In this document: piece after piece, positions 8,685-17,297 of the stretch
Layout: the number at the start of each line of letters is the position of its first letter
Position numbering within the stretch: position 1 is the first letter of the stretch
DNA from: Clostridia bacterium
GTDB lineage: Bacteria; Bacillota; Clostridia; Christensenellales; Aristaeellaceae
Direction of reading: 5' to 3'
NCBI GenBank assembly: GCA_017501255.1
Contig: JAFVXE010000017.1
Coordinates: 34,318 to 98,317, forward strand
Length of the DNA: 64,000 nt
The notes under the pieces: model-generated
Told to the model about the DNA's origin: nothing
What the model saw: the letters and a program-made list of their open reading frames with translations, nothing else
Databases searched by the model: none
Position numbers and translations under genes: made by a program

Positions 8685-9233
8685 ATGAACCTGATACAGG
8701 CAAAACGCATTTTGAGGCAGAAAATACGTGCAGAAATGAAAAGCACCCCTGATGAGTATTTCCATTCAGCCGGTCAGGAAATCTGCCGTCGCCTGTTGGC
8801 AAGCGATGGCTACCGGCAGTCACAGACGATCTTCTGCTTTGTATCCCATGGTAAGGAACCGGATATGTGTCCTCTGCTGGAACAGGCATTAGCGGATGGC
8901 AAAACGCTTTGTGTGCCTTTGTGCAAGGCAGCCGGGCAGATGGAGGTTCGGCAGATTCATTCGCTTGATCAACTCTCACCGGGTGCATATGGTATTCCGG
9001 AACCCCCTGCGGATAGCCGAAGTATCCTACCAGATGAAATCGATTTGGCGTTGATTCCCTGCCTGGCAGCTACCAAGGACGGCAGACGCCTGGGCAAAGG
9101 CGGCGGCTATTATGATCGATTTCTTGCGGTGTATGCCGGTGAAGCTGTTTTGATATGCCCGGCACGGTTTTTGCTGGAAGAGATTCCCGTAGAGGAGCAT
9201 GATATTTGTTTGGAGATGGTTTTGACGGAATGA
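8685..9233 (+). CDS. 5-formyltetrahydrofolate cyclo-ligase
   Basis: A 182-residue enzyme converting 5-formyl-THF plus ATP to 5,10-methenyl-THF. It has the N-terminal K-x-x-L-R-x-x-x-R pattern, C-F-V-S-H-G-K-E-P-D-M, the V-P-L-C-K region, and the diagnostic G-K-G-G-G-Y-Y-D-R-F phosphate-binding loop around residue 140. The length is normal. AAGGAGGGA sits 5-6 bases before the ATG. A hairpin terminator follows at 9261. Confidence 0.95.
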   Translation: MNLIQAKRILRQKIRAEMKSTPDEYFHSAGQEICRRLLASDGYRQSQTIFCFVSHGKEPDMCPLLEQALADGKTLCVPLCKAAGQMEVRQIHSLDQLSPGAYGIPEPPADSRSILPDEIDLALIPCLAATKDGRRLGKGGGYYDRFLAVYAGEAVLICPARFLLEEIPVEEHDICLEMVLTE

Positions 9234-9260
9234 GGGGATGAAATGGTTTTCCGGCAATGC

Positions 9261-9290
9261 AAAAGCGACCGCACACTGGCGGCCGCTTTT
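9261..9290 (+). terminator. Terminator hairpin, also one half of a repeated segment
   Basis: AAAAGCGACCGC (9261-9272) pairs with GCGGCCGCTTTT (9279-9290) with one mismatch. The segment GGCCGCTTTT plus the following recombinase-tail codons recurs at 30410-30480 in the same orientation. Confidence 0.75.
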
Positions 9291-9297
9291 GGTTTCC

Positions 9298-9357
9298 TCA
9301 GTTCTGAGAAGTGCTCATAGTGCGTTCTGCCTGTTTGACGAGGCGATTCGACACTGT
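9298..9357 (-). pseudogene. Remnant 3' end of a serine-recombinase gene
   Basis: The minus strand reads T-V-S-N-R-L-V-K-Q-A-E-R-T-M-S-T-S-Q-N then stop. This closely matches the last residues of the intact recombinase at 30432 (K-R-L-I-E-Q-A-E-R-A-M-S-G-S-Q-K). By eye about 38 of 48 bases agree from the TTCTGAG block onward, mostly differing at third codon positions. No further recombinase sequence is readable upstream, so this is only a scar of a related gene. Confidence 0.6.
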
Positions 9358-9909
9358 ATTGGTTTTGGTTCCTGATTGATTGCTGCATGAGGTATATAGC
9401 AAGCCTTTTTTCTGCAATGATGATCAGGATCAGGAAGAAGGTTGATATACATGATAAAAAGGCTATAGAAAATACCAAGAATTGGAAGTAACATAGGTTG
9501 ACATATATTAATGCGGTGAGTACAATATACGTGGGTATCTGTACCCATGTATCAATATGTAGCCATAGATATCACATGACGCAGATTGGGCATTGCTTAG
9601 GCTTTCCGGGGAATGTCTCCTGCTGATAGACCATTGCTGTGTGTATATACCCACAGCACACCAATAAGCCCATTGAGTTGGGAGGGCGGAGCTTTGCCCT
9701 GACGACTGTAGTGGGTAAAGAGATAGAGTAAGTTGTATGAGAAGCTTATGTGAGCATGGTGGATATGCTTGCGATACTTCGGGAAAGAAGCTGGAGTGTT
9801 TTGGCAAAGTATTAGGGCGATTGAGACTCCGTTTTGCAAAATCAAAAGCAAGACGGAGCTATATACGGGAATAGCCCAGATAAATTTATAGAGGAATGAT
9901 ATAGAGAGT
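9358..9909. other. Gene-free segment upstream of the polysaccharide locus
   Basis: No credible coding region was found. A stem-loop at 9827-9837/9848-9858 (CTCCGTTTTGC with GCAAGACGGAG) lies about 50 bases before the first gene of the cluster and may be a leader structure. No clean promoter was identified. Confidence 0.5.
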
Positions 9910-11178
9910 ATGAGCAATTTCACACGCTTCGAAAATAAAGTCTGGCTGGCTACACCAACAATGCATGGTGATGAAATGAAATATATCCAGCAGGCATATG
10001 AGACCAATTGGATGAGTACCGTTGGCGAGAACATCAACGAAGTTGAAAGAATTGCTGCAGAAAAGGCAGAAATGAAGTATGCAGTCGGCTTGTCTTGCTG
10101 TACTGCGGCTCTTCATCTTGCAGTTAAGCACGCCGGAGAGAGCCTTTATGGCAAACCCGCTGTCAGCCACGGTGCACTGGAAGGCAAGCGCGTGTTCTGC
10201 TCGGATATGACTTTTGATGCTACGCTGAATCCTGTGGTCTACGAGGGAGGCATTCCTGTGTTTATTGACACCGAGGAATCCTCGTGGAATATGGATCCAT
10301 TGGCTCTTGAAAAGGCTTTCGAGATGTATCCGGATGTGAAATTGGTTGTTTCTGCTGAACTCTATGGTTTCCCCGGACGAATGGACTTGATTAAGCAGAT
10401 TTGTCAAAAGCACGGTGCGCTGCTGATCGAGGATGCTGCTGAGGCCATGGGCGCAACTATTCATGGCAAGCAGTGCGGGTCCTTTGGTGATTACTCCGCT
10501 ATCAGTTACAATGGTAATAAGATCATCACCGGCTCTTCTGGTGGATGCCTGCTCACGAATGATTTGGAAGTTGCAAACAAGGCTCGCAAGTGGTCGACGC
10601 AAGCTCGCGAGAATGCGCCTTGGTATCAACATGAAGAAGTGGGCTACAATTATCGTATGAGCAATGTGATTGCTAGCGTTGTGAGAGGGCAATATCCATA
10701 CCTTGAGGAGCATATTGCACAGAAGAAGGCAATTTATGAGCGCTACAAAGAAGGTTTCAGGGATCTGCCGGTACAGATGAATCCGATTACTGATGGAACA
10801 GAGCCGAACTACTGGCTGAGCTGTATGATCATTGACAAGGAGTATATGTGTAAGCAGGTTCGGGACGACAGTACGGCTTTGTTTGTCAAGGTGTCAGGGA
10901 AGACCTGCCCGACAGAGATCTTGGAGAAGCTGGCCGAGTATAATGCGGAGGGTAGGCCGATTTGGAAGCCGATGCATATGCAGCCGATGTACCGGATGCA
11001 TGAATTTGTGACCCGCGAGGGCAGCGGCAGGTGCCGGACGAATGCATATATCGAAGGCAGAGTTACCGATGTCGGTGCAGATATCTTTGACCGGGGCTTG
11101 TGCCTGCCGTCGGATAACAAGATGACGGAGTGGGAGCAGGATGGAGTTATTGAAATTGTGAAGAGCTGCTTTAAGTGA
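9910..11178 (+). CDS. DegT/DnrJ/EryC1 PLP-dependent sugar aminotransferase
   Basis: A 422-residue fold-type I PLP enzyme that transaminates a nucleotide-linked keto-sugar. Seen: V-G-E-N-I-N-E-V-E opening, C-C-T-A-A-L-H-L-A, E-D-A-A-E-A-M-G-A (PLP-binding Asp), and S-Y-N-G-N-K-I-I-T-G-S-S-G-G with the Schiff-base Lys204, all standard for the DegT family. It is the first gene of the AT-richer surface-polysaccharide cluster and overlaps the next reading frame at its stop. With the PglC-type enzyme downstream it suggests a 4-amino-6-deoxy sugar (bacillosamine-like) as first residue. No dehydratase making the 4-keto sugar is in the window. Confidence 0.9.
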   Translation: MSNFTRFENKVWLATPTMHGDEMKYIQQAYETNWMSTVGENINEVERIAAEKAEMKYAVGLSCCTAALHLAVKHAGESLYGKPAVSHGALEGKRVFCSDMTFDATLNPVVYEGGIPVFIDTEESSWNMDPLALEKAFEMYPDVKLVVSAELYGFPGRMDLIKQICQKHGALLIEDAAEAMGATIHGKQCGSFGDYSAISYNGNKIITGSSGGCLLTNDLEVANKARKWSTQARENAPWYQHEEVGYNYRMSNVIASVVRGQYPYLEEHIAQKKAIYERYKEGFRDLPVQMNPITDGTEPNYWLSCMIIDKEYMCKQVRDDSTALFVKVSGKTCPTEILEKLAEYNAEGRPIWKPMHMQPMYRMHEFVTREGSGRCRTNAYIEGRVTDVGADIFDRGLCLPSDNKMTEWEQDGVIEIVKSCFK

Positions 11179-11189
11179 GGATACGAAAG

Positions 11190-11801
11190 ATGTACGCAAA
11201 GTATTTCAAGAGGCTGATTGACTTTGTGCTGTCACTGGCAGTGCTGATTGTGCTCTCTCCGGTGTTGTTGATTTTGATTGTAGCAGGTGCGATTGCTATG
11301 GGTGGGAATCCATTCTTTGTGCAGCCTCGTCCGGGCAAAAACGAGAAAATCTTCAAGCTTATCAAGTTCCGCACCATGGACAACCGCAAGGATCAGAAAG
11401 GCAATCTGCTGCCGGATGATGTGCGACTGAATAAGTATGGACGGATTCTGCGAAGTACTTCTCTGGACGAACTGCCGGAACTGATCAATATTTTGGCGGG
11501 TGATATGAGCATCGTGGGGCCGAGACCTTTGCTGGTTGATTATCTGCCCCTTTACAATGAAGAACAGCGGCATCGTCATGATGTTCGACCGGGGCTGACA
11601 GGATTGGCACAGGTAAATGGTCGAAACGCGATTAGTTGGGAAGATAGATTTATGTTTGATGTGGAATATGTCAGAAATATCACATTTGCTGGCGATATAG
11701 AAATCATCTGGAAGACCGTGATGTCAGTCCTAAAGCGTGAAGGAATTAGTTCTAGAACCAATGCAACAATGGAAGATTTTATGGGGACGAAGGAAAATTG
11801 A
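11190..11801 (+). CDS. Polyprenyl-phosphate sugar-1-phosphate transferase (PglC/WcaJ-type)
   Basis: A 203-residue monotopic phosphoglycosyl transferase that starts glycan assembly on undecaprenyl phosphate. The N-terminal re-entrant membrane helix (about residues 6-30) is followed by F-K-L-I-K-F-R-T-M, S-L-D-E-L-P-E-L-I-N-I-L-x-G-D-M-S-I-V-G-P-R-P-L, and R-P-G-L-T-G-L-A-Q-V-N-G-R-N; D-E and G-P-R-P are the catalytic signatures. The short PglC-like length excludes the long WbaP form. ATG 11190 is chosen because GAGG lies 9 bases upstream; the GTG at 11175 overlaps the previous stop. Confidence 0.93.
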   Translation: MYAKYFKRLIDFVLSLAVLIVLSPVLLILIVAGAIAMGGNPFFVQPRPGKNEKIFKLIKFRTMDNRKDQKGNLLPDDVRLNKYGRILRSTSLDELPELINILAGDMSIVGPRPLLVDYLPLYNEEQRHRHDVRPGLTGLAQVNGRNAISWEDRFMFDVEYVRNITFAGDIEIIWKTVMSVLKREGISSRTNATMEDFMGTKEN

Positions 11802-11823
11802 AAGACATTGAGGGATTACAATC

Positions 11824-12993
11824 ATGATCAGCACACCATACTATGTAATTGAAAAGCATCAATTAGATAAATCTATAGACAGCTTAAAAAACGCACTTGA
11901 AAAGTATTGGAATAACTACATAATCGGATATTCATATAAAACCAATGCTCTTCCTTGGATAATCAAGTATTTTAAAGAACAAGGTTGTTTTGCCGAGGTT
12001 GTATCAGACGATGAATATCTCTTGGCAAAGCACATTGGATATAGTGTTAGTGACTTGATTTATAATGGACCTATCAAAACTAAAGTTACTATGGCTGAGG
12101 CGATTAGAAGCGGAGGCATTGTTAATCTTGATTCTCACCGAGAAATCGACTGGTTGCAAGATTTGAAAAACAATCGTAAGCAATATTCTGTTGGCCTTCG
12201 TGTAAACTTTGATATAGAGAAAATGTGTCCAGGTCAGTCCGCGTGTGGTGATGAGGGCGGTCGTTTTGGATTCTGCTATGAAAATGGCGAATTAGGCAAG
12301 GCGATTAGTAGAGTAAGAGAATCGGGTGTGGAGATTGCTGGACTTCATTTACATACAAGCTCGAAAACGAGAGGTTTGGATATCTATAAAGCAATTGCCC
12401 GAACAGCTTGTCAAATTGTTACTGATTTTGATTTAAAGCTTAAATATATCGATGTTGGAGGAGGCTTTTTTGGCGGAGTGTCCAATAAGCCTCAGTTTGA
12501 TGATTATTTGAGAGAAATATCAGAGTTGTTGAAACAATGCCTTGATCCGATGAAGACAAAATTAATTGTTGAACCGGGTATGTCTGTAATTGGTCCTAAT
12601 ATCAGTTATGTTACTTCGGTTATAGATGTTAAGCAGACTTCATATGGAGTATTTGTTGTAACTGATGGTAGTCGCACGCAAATAGATCCCTTGATGTCAA
12701 AATCAAGTTATTTCCATAACATTGACTATCAAAGTGATGACAATACCAAAGTAAATAAGCAGGTTGTATGCGGATACACCTGTATGGAGCATGACCGGTT
12801 GTTCGAGTTGCGGGAAAAGAGAGCGTTAACAGCTGGGGATTTGATTACTTACCACAAAGTAGGCGCATATACAATGTGCCTTACTCCATTATTTATCAAG
12901 TATTTCCCAGAGGTGTACGTGAAAGATATGGATCAACTGATTCTGGCAAGAGAACACTGGACACCTGAATTCTACTGTCAGGGAACTCGTTAA
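11824..12993 (+). CDS. PLP-dependent decarboxylase-fold protein (DapDC/ODC-like)
   Basis: A 389-residue fold-type III PLP protein. G-Y-S-Y-K-T-N-A carries the Schiff-base Lys39; E-V-V-S-D-D-E-Y, G-L-H-L-H-T-S-S, D-V-G-G-G-F-F-G (phosphate loop) and E-P-G are typical of the diaminopimelate/ornithine decarboxylase group. The C-terminal catalytic block reads C-G-Y-T-C-M-E-H-D. Its place inside a glycan cluster, next to an ATP-grasp ligase, argues against housekeeping lysine synthesis and for making or modifying an amino-acid or polyamine substituent. That role is inferred. Confidence 0.8.
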   Translation: MISTPYYVIEKHQLDKSIDSLKNALEKYWNNYIIGYSYKTNALPWIIKYFKEQGCFAEVVSDDEYLLAKHIGYSVSDLIYNGPIKTKVTMAEAIRSGGIVNLDSHREIDWLQDLKNNRKQYSVGLRVNFDIEKMCPGQSACGDEGGRFGFCYENGELGKAISRVRESGVEIAGLHLHTSSKTRGLDIYKAIARTACQIVTDFDLKLKYIDVGGGFFGGVSNKPQFDDYLREISELLKQCLDPMKTKLIVEPGMSVIGPNISYVTSVIDVKQTSYGVFVVTDGSRTQIDPLMSKSSYFHNIDYQSDDNTKVNKQVVCGYTCMEHDRLFELREKRALTAGDLITYHKVGAYTMCLTPLFIKYFPEVYVKDMDQLILAREHWTPEFYCQGTR

Positions 12994-13009
12994 GTAAGGA
13001 GACGGAGTG

Positions 13010-13972
13010 ATGAATTTTCTGATTTTAGCAGCTGGAACGAGAAATAAGATTGTCCAGTATTTCAAAAAGACTTTTGCAGGTGTTGGAACAGTTGTTGCTA
13101 CGGATGCCAGTAACTTGGGACCGGCAATTTATGATGCGGACAAATATTATGTTGTGCCGTCCATCATGGCTCTCGGCTATATTGATCAGATTTTGGATAT
13201 CTGCAAAAATGAAAAGATAGATGGCGTTCTTAGCCTTATTGATCCAGAACTGTCCCTCTTGGCTGCTAACGTAGAACGGTTCAGGGAAATTGGAACAACC
13301 GTGATTGGCAGTTCCTATGAGCTTTGTGAAATGGCTCTAGATAAGATGCAGATGTACAAGTGGCTGGTCGATCATGATTACAAGTGCGCTCGTTCTTGGA
13401 TTGATAAGGAAAAGTTCTATAAGGCTGTTAACGCAGGGGAAGTGACTTATCCTGTCTTTGTCAAGCCGTATAGAGGCTCTGCAAGCATCAGCATTTCCAA
13501 GGTAAACGATAAGGAGACTATTGAACAGCTCTTTGCACATGAGGACGATTTGATGATTCAGGAATTCCTCGATGGTCAGGAAATCGGCGCGGATGTGTAC
13601 ATTGATATGATTTCCGGTGAAGTGGTATCGATCTTCACGAAGAAGAAGATTAGGATGCGTGCCGGTGAGACTGATAAAGCGGTGAGTTTCAAGGATCCAA
13701 CTCTATTTGAATTGATTGAGAAGTTTGTGCTCGAAGCTGGATACAAGGGTCAGATCGACATTGACATTTTTGAAATCGATGGTCAGTATTATTTTAGCGA
13801 AGTAAATCCGAGATTCGGCGGTGGATATCCACATGCTTATGAATCTGGTTGTGACCATATGAATCTGATTCTGGAAAACCTGAGAGGGAACGCAAATCAG
13901 AAGAATATTGGTGCTTACGACGAAGGCATCTATATGATGAAGTACAACGAAGTGAAGACTGTGAAAATTTGA
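13010..13972 (+). CDS. ATP-grasp ligase, CarB-like
   Basis: A 320-residue ATP-grasp protein: a pre-ATP-grasp Rossmann-like domain (F-L-I-L-A-A-G-T-R-N-K), then Y-P-V-F-V-K-P-Y-R-G-S-A-S-I-S-I (ATP lysine and glycine-rich loop), Q-E-F-L-D-G-Q-E-I-G-A-D-V-Y, and F-S-E-V-N-P-R-F-G-G-G-Y-P-H (Mg-binding Glu/Asn). Such enzymes join a carboxylate to an amine through an acyl phosphate. ATG 13010 has AAGGAG upstream; the GTG at 13007 is in frame but less likely. It follows the PLP protein by 16 bases. Amino-acid decoration of a sugar amine is a reasonable inference but unproven. Confidence 0.85.
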   Translation: MNFLILAAGTRNKIVQYFKKTFAGVGTVVATDASNLGPAIYDADKYYVVPSIMALGYIDQILDICKNEKIDGVLSLIDPELSLLAANVERFREIGTTVIGSSYELCEMALDKMQMYKWLVDHDYKCARSWIDKEKFYKAVNAGEVTYPVFVKPYRGSASISISKVNDKETIEQLFAHEDDLMIQEFLDGQEIGADVYIDMISGEVVSIFTKKKIRMRAGETDKAVSFKDPTLFELIEKFVLEAGYKGQIDIDIFEIDGQYYFSEVNPRFGGGYPHAYESGCDHMNLILENLRGNANQKNIGAYDEGIYMMKYNEVKTVKI

Positions 13973-13982
13973 GAGGTAGATT

Positions 13983-15065
13983 ATGAAAATCGCAATGATC
14001 GCTAATAGTTCGAGTGGACTCTATGAATTTCGTAGAGAACTAATTCTTCGTCTGATAGCTGACGGCTATGAAGTCATTGCGTTAACGCCTTACGATGGCC
14101 GTGAAGAGCAACTTAAAGAAACAGGGATTAAACTCATTAATGTTGCTGTTGATCGTAGAGGGATGAACCCCATTCATGATTTATTCTTGCTCAATACATA
14201 TAGAAAAATAATTAAGGCTGAAAAACCGGATCAGGTTGTAACCTACACAATTAAACCAAATATTTATGGCGGCGCTGTATGTCGTCTTCTGAAAGTGCCT
14301 TATGCAGCCAATATTACTGGATTGGGAACTGCATTCGAAATTCAAGGCTTCCTTCGGAAGATAATTACTACTATGTATAGGTACTCACTAAAAAGAGCAA
14401 AGTCCGTGTTCTTCGAAAATTCAGAAAATTTGCAGATATTCCTTGATAAAACTATTATCAGGAAAAAACAAGCTGTATTGCTTAATGGTGCGGGTGTAAA
14501 TTTAGAACATTTTAGCGTACTGCAATATCCAGAGAATAATGACGAAACACGCTTCTTGTTCATGGGTCGGGTGATGGCAGAAAAAGGTGTTAATGAACTT
14601 TTTGAGGCTATGCGGATGCTGAAAAAAGATGGCTATAACTGTACGCTTGATATGCTTGGTGGATTTGATGAGAATTATGAGCAAAAGATCAAAGAAGCGG
14701 AATTTGAAGGTTGGCTGAAATACCGTGGCTACCAGTCTGATGTCAGACCATTTATTAGAAAATGCCACTGCTTTGTTCTTCCTAGTTACCATGAAGGAAT
14801 GGCAAACACAAATCTTGAATGTGCAAGTTCAGGGCGCCCAGTAATCACAAGCAATATCCCGGGTTGCAAGGAAGCGGTTATTGAAGGGGTGAGTGGTTTG
14901 CTGTGTGAGCCGAAAACTGCTGATAGTTTGTATATTGCGATGAAGCAGATGGCTGAGATGAGCATTGACGAGAGACGTGCTATGGGTCTGGCTGGCCGAA
15001 AACGGATGGAAGATGTGTTTGATAAGAAAAAAGTTGTTGAAGAGACGATTATGCACTTGGTTTGA
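13983..15065 (+). CDS. GT4-family glycosyltransferase (PglA-like)
   Basis: A 360-residue GT-B fold retaining transferase. The N-terminal half opens M-K-I-A-M-I-A-N-S-S-S-G-L-Y-E-F-R and contains V-V-T-Y-T-I-K-P-N-I-Y-G-G; the C-terminal half has F-L-F-M-G-R-V-M-A-E-K-G (donor-binding) and the E-x7-E-type F-V-L-P-S-Y-H-E-G-M-A-N-T-N-L-E. It resembles PglA-type enzymes that add the second sugar to a PglC product, which fits the cluster order. Donor and linkage cannot be read. Confidence 0.9.
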   Translation: MKIAMIANSSSGLYEFRRELILRLIADGYEVIALTPYDGREEQLKETGIKLINVAVDRRGMNPIHDLFLLNTYRKIIKAEKPDQVVTYTIKPNIYGGAVCRLLKVPYAANITGLGTAFEIQGFLRKIITTMYRYSLKRAKSVFFENSENLQIFLDKTIIRKKQAVLLNGAGVNLEHFSVLQYPENNDETRFLFMGRVMAEKGVNELFEAMRMLKKDGYNCTLDMLGGFDENYEQKIKEAEFEGWLKYRGYQSDVRPFIRKCHCFVLPSYHEGMANTNLECASSGRPVITSNIPGCKEAVIEGVSGLLCEPKTADSLYIAMKQMAEMSIDERRAMGLAGRKRMEDVFDKKKVVEETIMHLV

Positions 15066-15079
15066 CGAGGCGTGATAGA

Positions 15080-16090
15080 ATGGCGAAATTAAGCATTATT
15101 ATTCCTGTATACAATGTTGAAGATTATCTTGACGAGTGTGTAGAGAGTATAACATCCCAGATTGGTGACGGAAGAGATGATATTGAGGTTGTCTTAGTTG
15201 ATGACGGCTCCAAAGATAGTTCAGGCATAAAGTGCGATTCTTGGTCAAACAAGAAAAAATACATAAATACAATTCATAAGGTTAACGGTGGGCTTTCTTC
15301 TGCAAGAAATGCCGGGTTAGATGTTGCGATTGGTGAATATATCCTTTTTGTAGACTCTGATGATAAAATCGCTTCAGGGAGCATAGATTCTATATTAAAA
15401 GGAATTACGGAATCAAATGCTGATATGTATTTCCTTTCAGGAATTAAGTTCTATCCGGACGGAAGACGAGAAGCGTTAGATGCTCCTTTTGATCGAAATT
15501 TTGTATATCAAAAAGACAGTATAGAAGTAGTAAAATATATATCCGGCATGACACGTTATCCTGGTAGTGCCTGTACAAAAGCATATAATCGTCATTTTCT
15601 ATATAAAAATGAGCTGCGATTTCCGTCTGATCGTAGAATAGCGGAGGACTTAGGGTTTACGCTCAAATGCCTCCTTACGGCAAACACATTTGATGTTGTT
15701 GAAGGCGATTACTATGAGTACCGTCAAAATAGAGAAGGATCAATCACAAGTAACTCTACGAGCATAAATAAATCATTTTGGAATTTGGCGATCTTTCTAC
15801 ACGAATCGGTTGAAATGTTGAGCCATAATAGACAACCGATAGCGCTTAAGGATGGATATGCTTTGAGTCTTGTTGCGTATGAATATTCGGTTATGCTGGT
15901 TCATTACAGCCGTGTAACAGAACGAGTAGAAGAGGCTAAGGAAATAATGAACAACCATAAATGGCTGCGACATTACTTTACAACGAAACGCGGTAGAGTA
16001 ATTTCGTTAATGATAAGTATGCTGGGCGTGAAAGCTACATCAAAAGTATTGGCCTATGCTTATATGCAACGAGAAAGGGAAAATAGCTAA
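15080..16090 (+). CDS. GT2-family glycosyltransferase
   Basis: A 336-residue GT-A transferase: L-S-I-I-I-P-V-Y-N-V-E-D-Y-L-D-E-C opening, V-L-V-D-D-G-S-K-D-S-S (nucleotide-binding DD), N-G-G-L-S-S-A-R-N-A-G-L-D, and Y-I-L-F-V-D-S-D-D (DXD). ATG 15080 is chosen over the TTG at 15062 because GAGG lies 9 bases upstream. The stop overlaps the next start by one base (TAATG). Confidence 0.93.
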   Translation: MAKLSIIIPVYNVEDYLDECVESITSQIGDGRDDIEVVLVDDGSKDSSGIKCDSWSNKKKYINTIHKVNGGLSSARNAGLDVAIGEYILFVDSDDKIASGSIDSILKGITESNADMYFLSGIKFYPDGRREALDAPFDRNFVYQKDSIEVVKYISGMTRYPGSACTKAYNRHFLYKNELRFPSDRRIAEDLGFTLKCLLTANTFDVVEGDYYEYRQNREGSITSNSTSINKSFWNLAIFLHESVEMLSHNRQPIALKDGYALSLVAYEYSVMLVHYSRVTERVEEAKEIMNNHKWLRHYFTTKRGRVISLMISMLGVKATSKVLAYAYMQRERENS

Positions 16091-17175
16091 TGAAGATCGC
16101 TATTGTTACGCTTCATAGAGTGTATAATTATGGTTCTGCTTTGCAAGCATATGCTACCCAAAAAGTGTTTGAGAATCGTGGATATAGCACTCGAATAATT
16201 GATTATATCACTCCGCAGAGGACAAAGTGGAAGCTTTTTTGGGGAAAAGGTGCAAAGAATCAGAGTGGGATCGCATACCGTATTGCTAAGGTAGGTTCTT
16301 TTTTTCTAAAAGAAAAAACATTCGGTCATTTTGTGAGAACGAAATTGAACCTTACAAAAAAGTACATCACAGTAGAGGATCTTGAAAAAGATATACCAAA
16401 GGCCGATGTATATGTGACTGGCAGCGATCAAACGTGGAACAGCCAGTATAATGAGGGAATTGACAGAGGGTTCTTTCTTGACTTTCTTCCCGAAAATACT
16501 AGACGTATTGCATTCGTTGCAAGTTTCGGAAAAACAAAATTAGATGTGAATGAAGTATCTGAAACTAAGAGACTTCTGTCTAGATATGAAAAGATTTCTG
16601 TACGTGAGGATTCGGCTGTTCATATCGTATCTGGTTTAGGACTTCAAGCACCGGTGCAATTAATTGATCCCACGCTGATGCTTGAGAAGAGCGAATGGGT
16701 AGCGATAGCATCTCCCAGACTTGTAAAGGAGCCCTACCTTATCCTCATGCTTCTTTACAATGAAGATAATCATGCTACTGAATATGCTCGAAAGATAGCA
16801 GATGAAAAAGGCTTGAAACTGGTAAAGGTTTCGTGGGAAACGAAGAAACCGTTCATAGTAGATCAATTGTTTACCCACCGGTCTCCTTCTGATTTTCTCT
16901 CCCTATTCTATTATGCGGATTTTGTTGTGACAAACTCCTTCCATGGCTTGGCTTTCAGTATCAATTTTGAAAAGCAGTTTATTATGGTGCCGAGAAATGA
17001 GTATAATTCCCGGATAGAAAGCCTTCTGAGGTTGACTGGATTGGATAATAGACTTGTTTCGGAGGAAACACAGTTATGTGTGATAAACGAACGGATTGAA
17101 TATCAACCAGTTCGAGAACAGCTTTTGATTGAAAGAAAACGGGCAGAAGAGTTTATTGAAGAAGCACTACCATGA
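16090..17175 (+). CDS. Polysaccharide pyruvyl transferase family protein
   Basis: A 361-residue member of the PS_pyruv_trans family, which adds ketal-pyruvate to sugars using PEP. Seen: N-Y-G-S-A-L-Q-A-Y-A near the start, V-T-G-S-D-Q-T-W-N, F-V-A-S-F-G-K, D-P-T-L-M-L, and V-T-N-S-F-H-G-L-A-F-S (the conserved S-x-H-G block). It is followed by an FrhB-like Fe-S protein, a pair seen in other Firmicute glycan loci. Confidence 0.9.
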   Translation: MKIAIVTLHRVYNYGSALQAYATQKVFENRGYSTRIIDYITPQRTKWKLFWGKGAKNQSGIAYRIAKVGSFFLKEKTFGHFVRTKLNLTKKYITVEDLEKDIPKADVYVTGSDQTWNSQYNEGIDRGFFLDFLPENTRRIAFVASFGKTKLDVNEVSETKRLLSRYEKISVREDSAVHIVSGLGLQAPVQLIDPTLMLEKSEWVAIASPRLVKEPYLILMLLYNEDNHATEYARKIADEKGLKLVKVSWETKKPFIVDQLFTHRSPSDFLSLFYYADFVVTNSFHGLAFSINFEKQFIMVPRNEYNSRIESLLRLTGLDNRLVSEETQLCVINERIEYQPVREQLLIERKRAEEFIEEALP

Positions 17176-17297
17176 TATCCTATGTTTCGGTTAAGGGAAA
17201 AAACTGTTAAGGGCGCTCAGATGTAGCAGTTTTTCTCGTAAACTATTCTTATTGTTTATGGTGCATGTTATTAATGACAACCGGAAAGGAAATAAGT

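Noticed and set aside
9358..9909. Possible decayed gene upstream of the polysaccharide locus
   Set aside because: Short minus-strand frames exist but none resembles a known protein or has a ribosome site.
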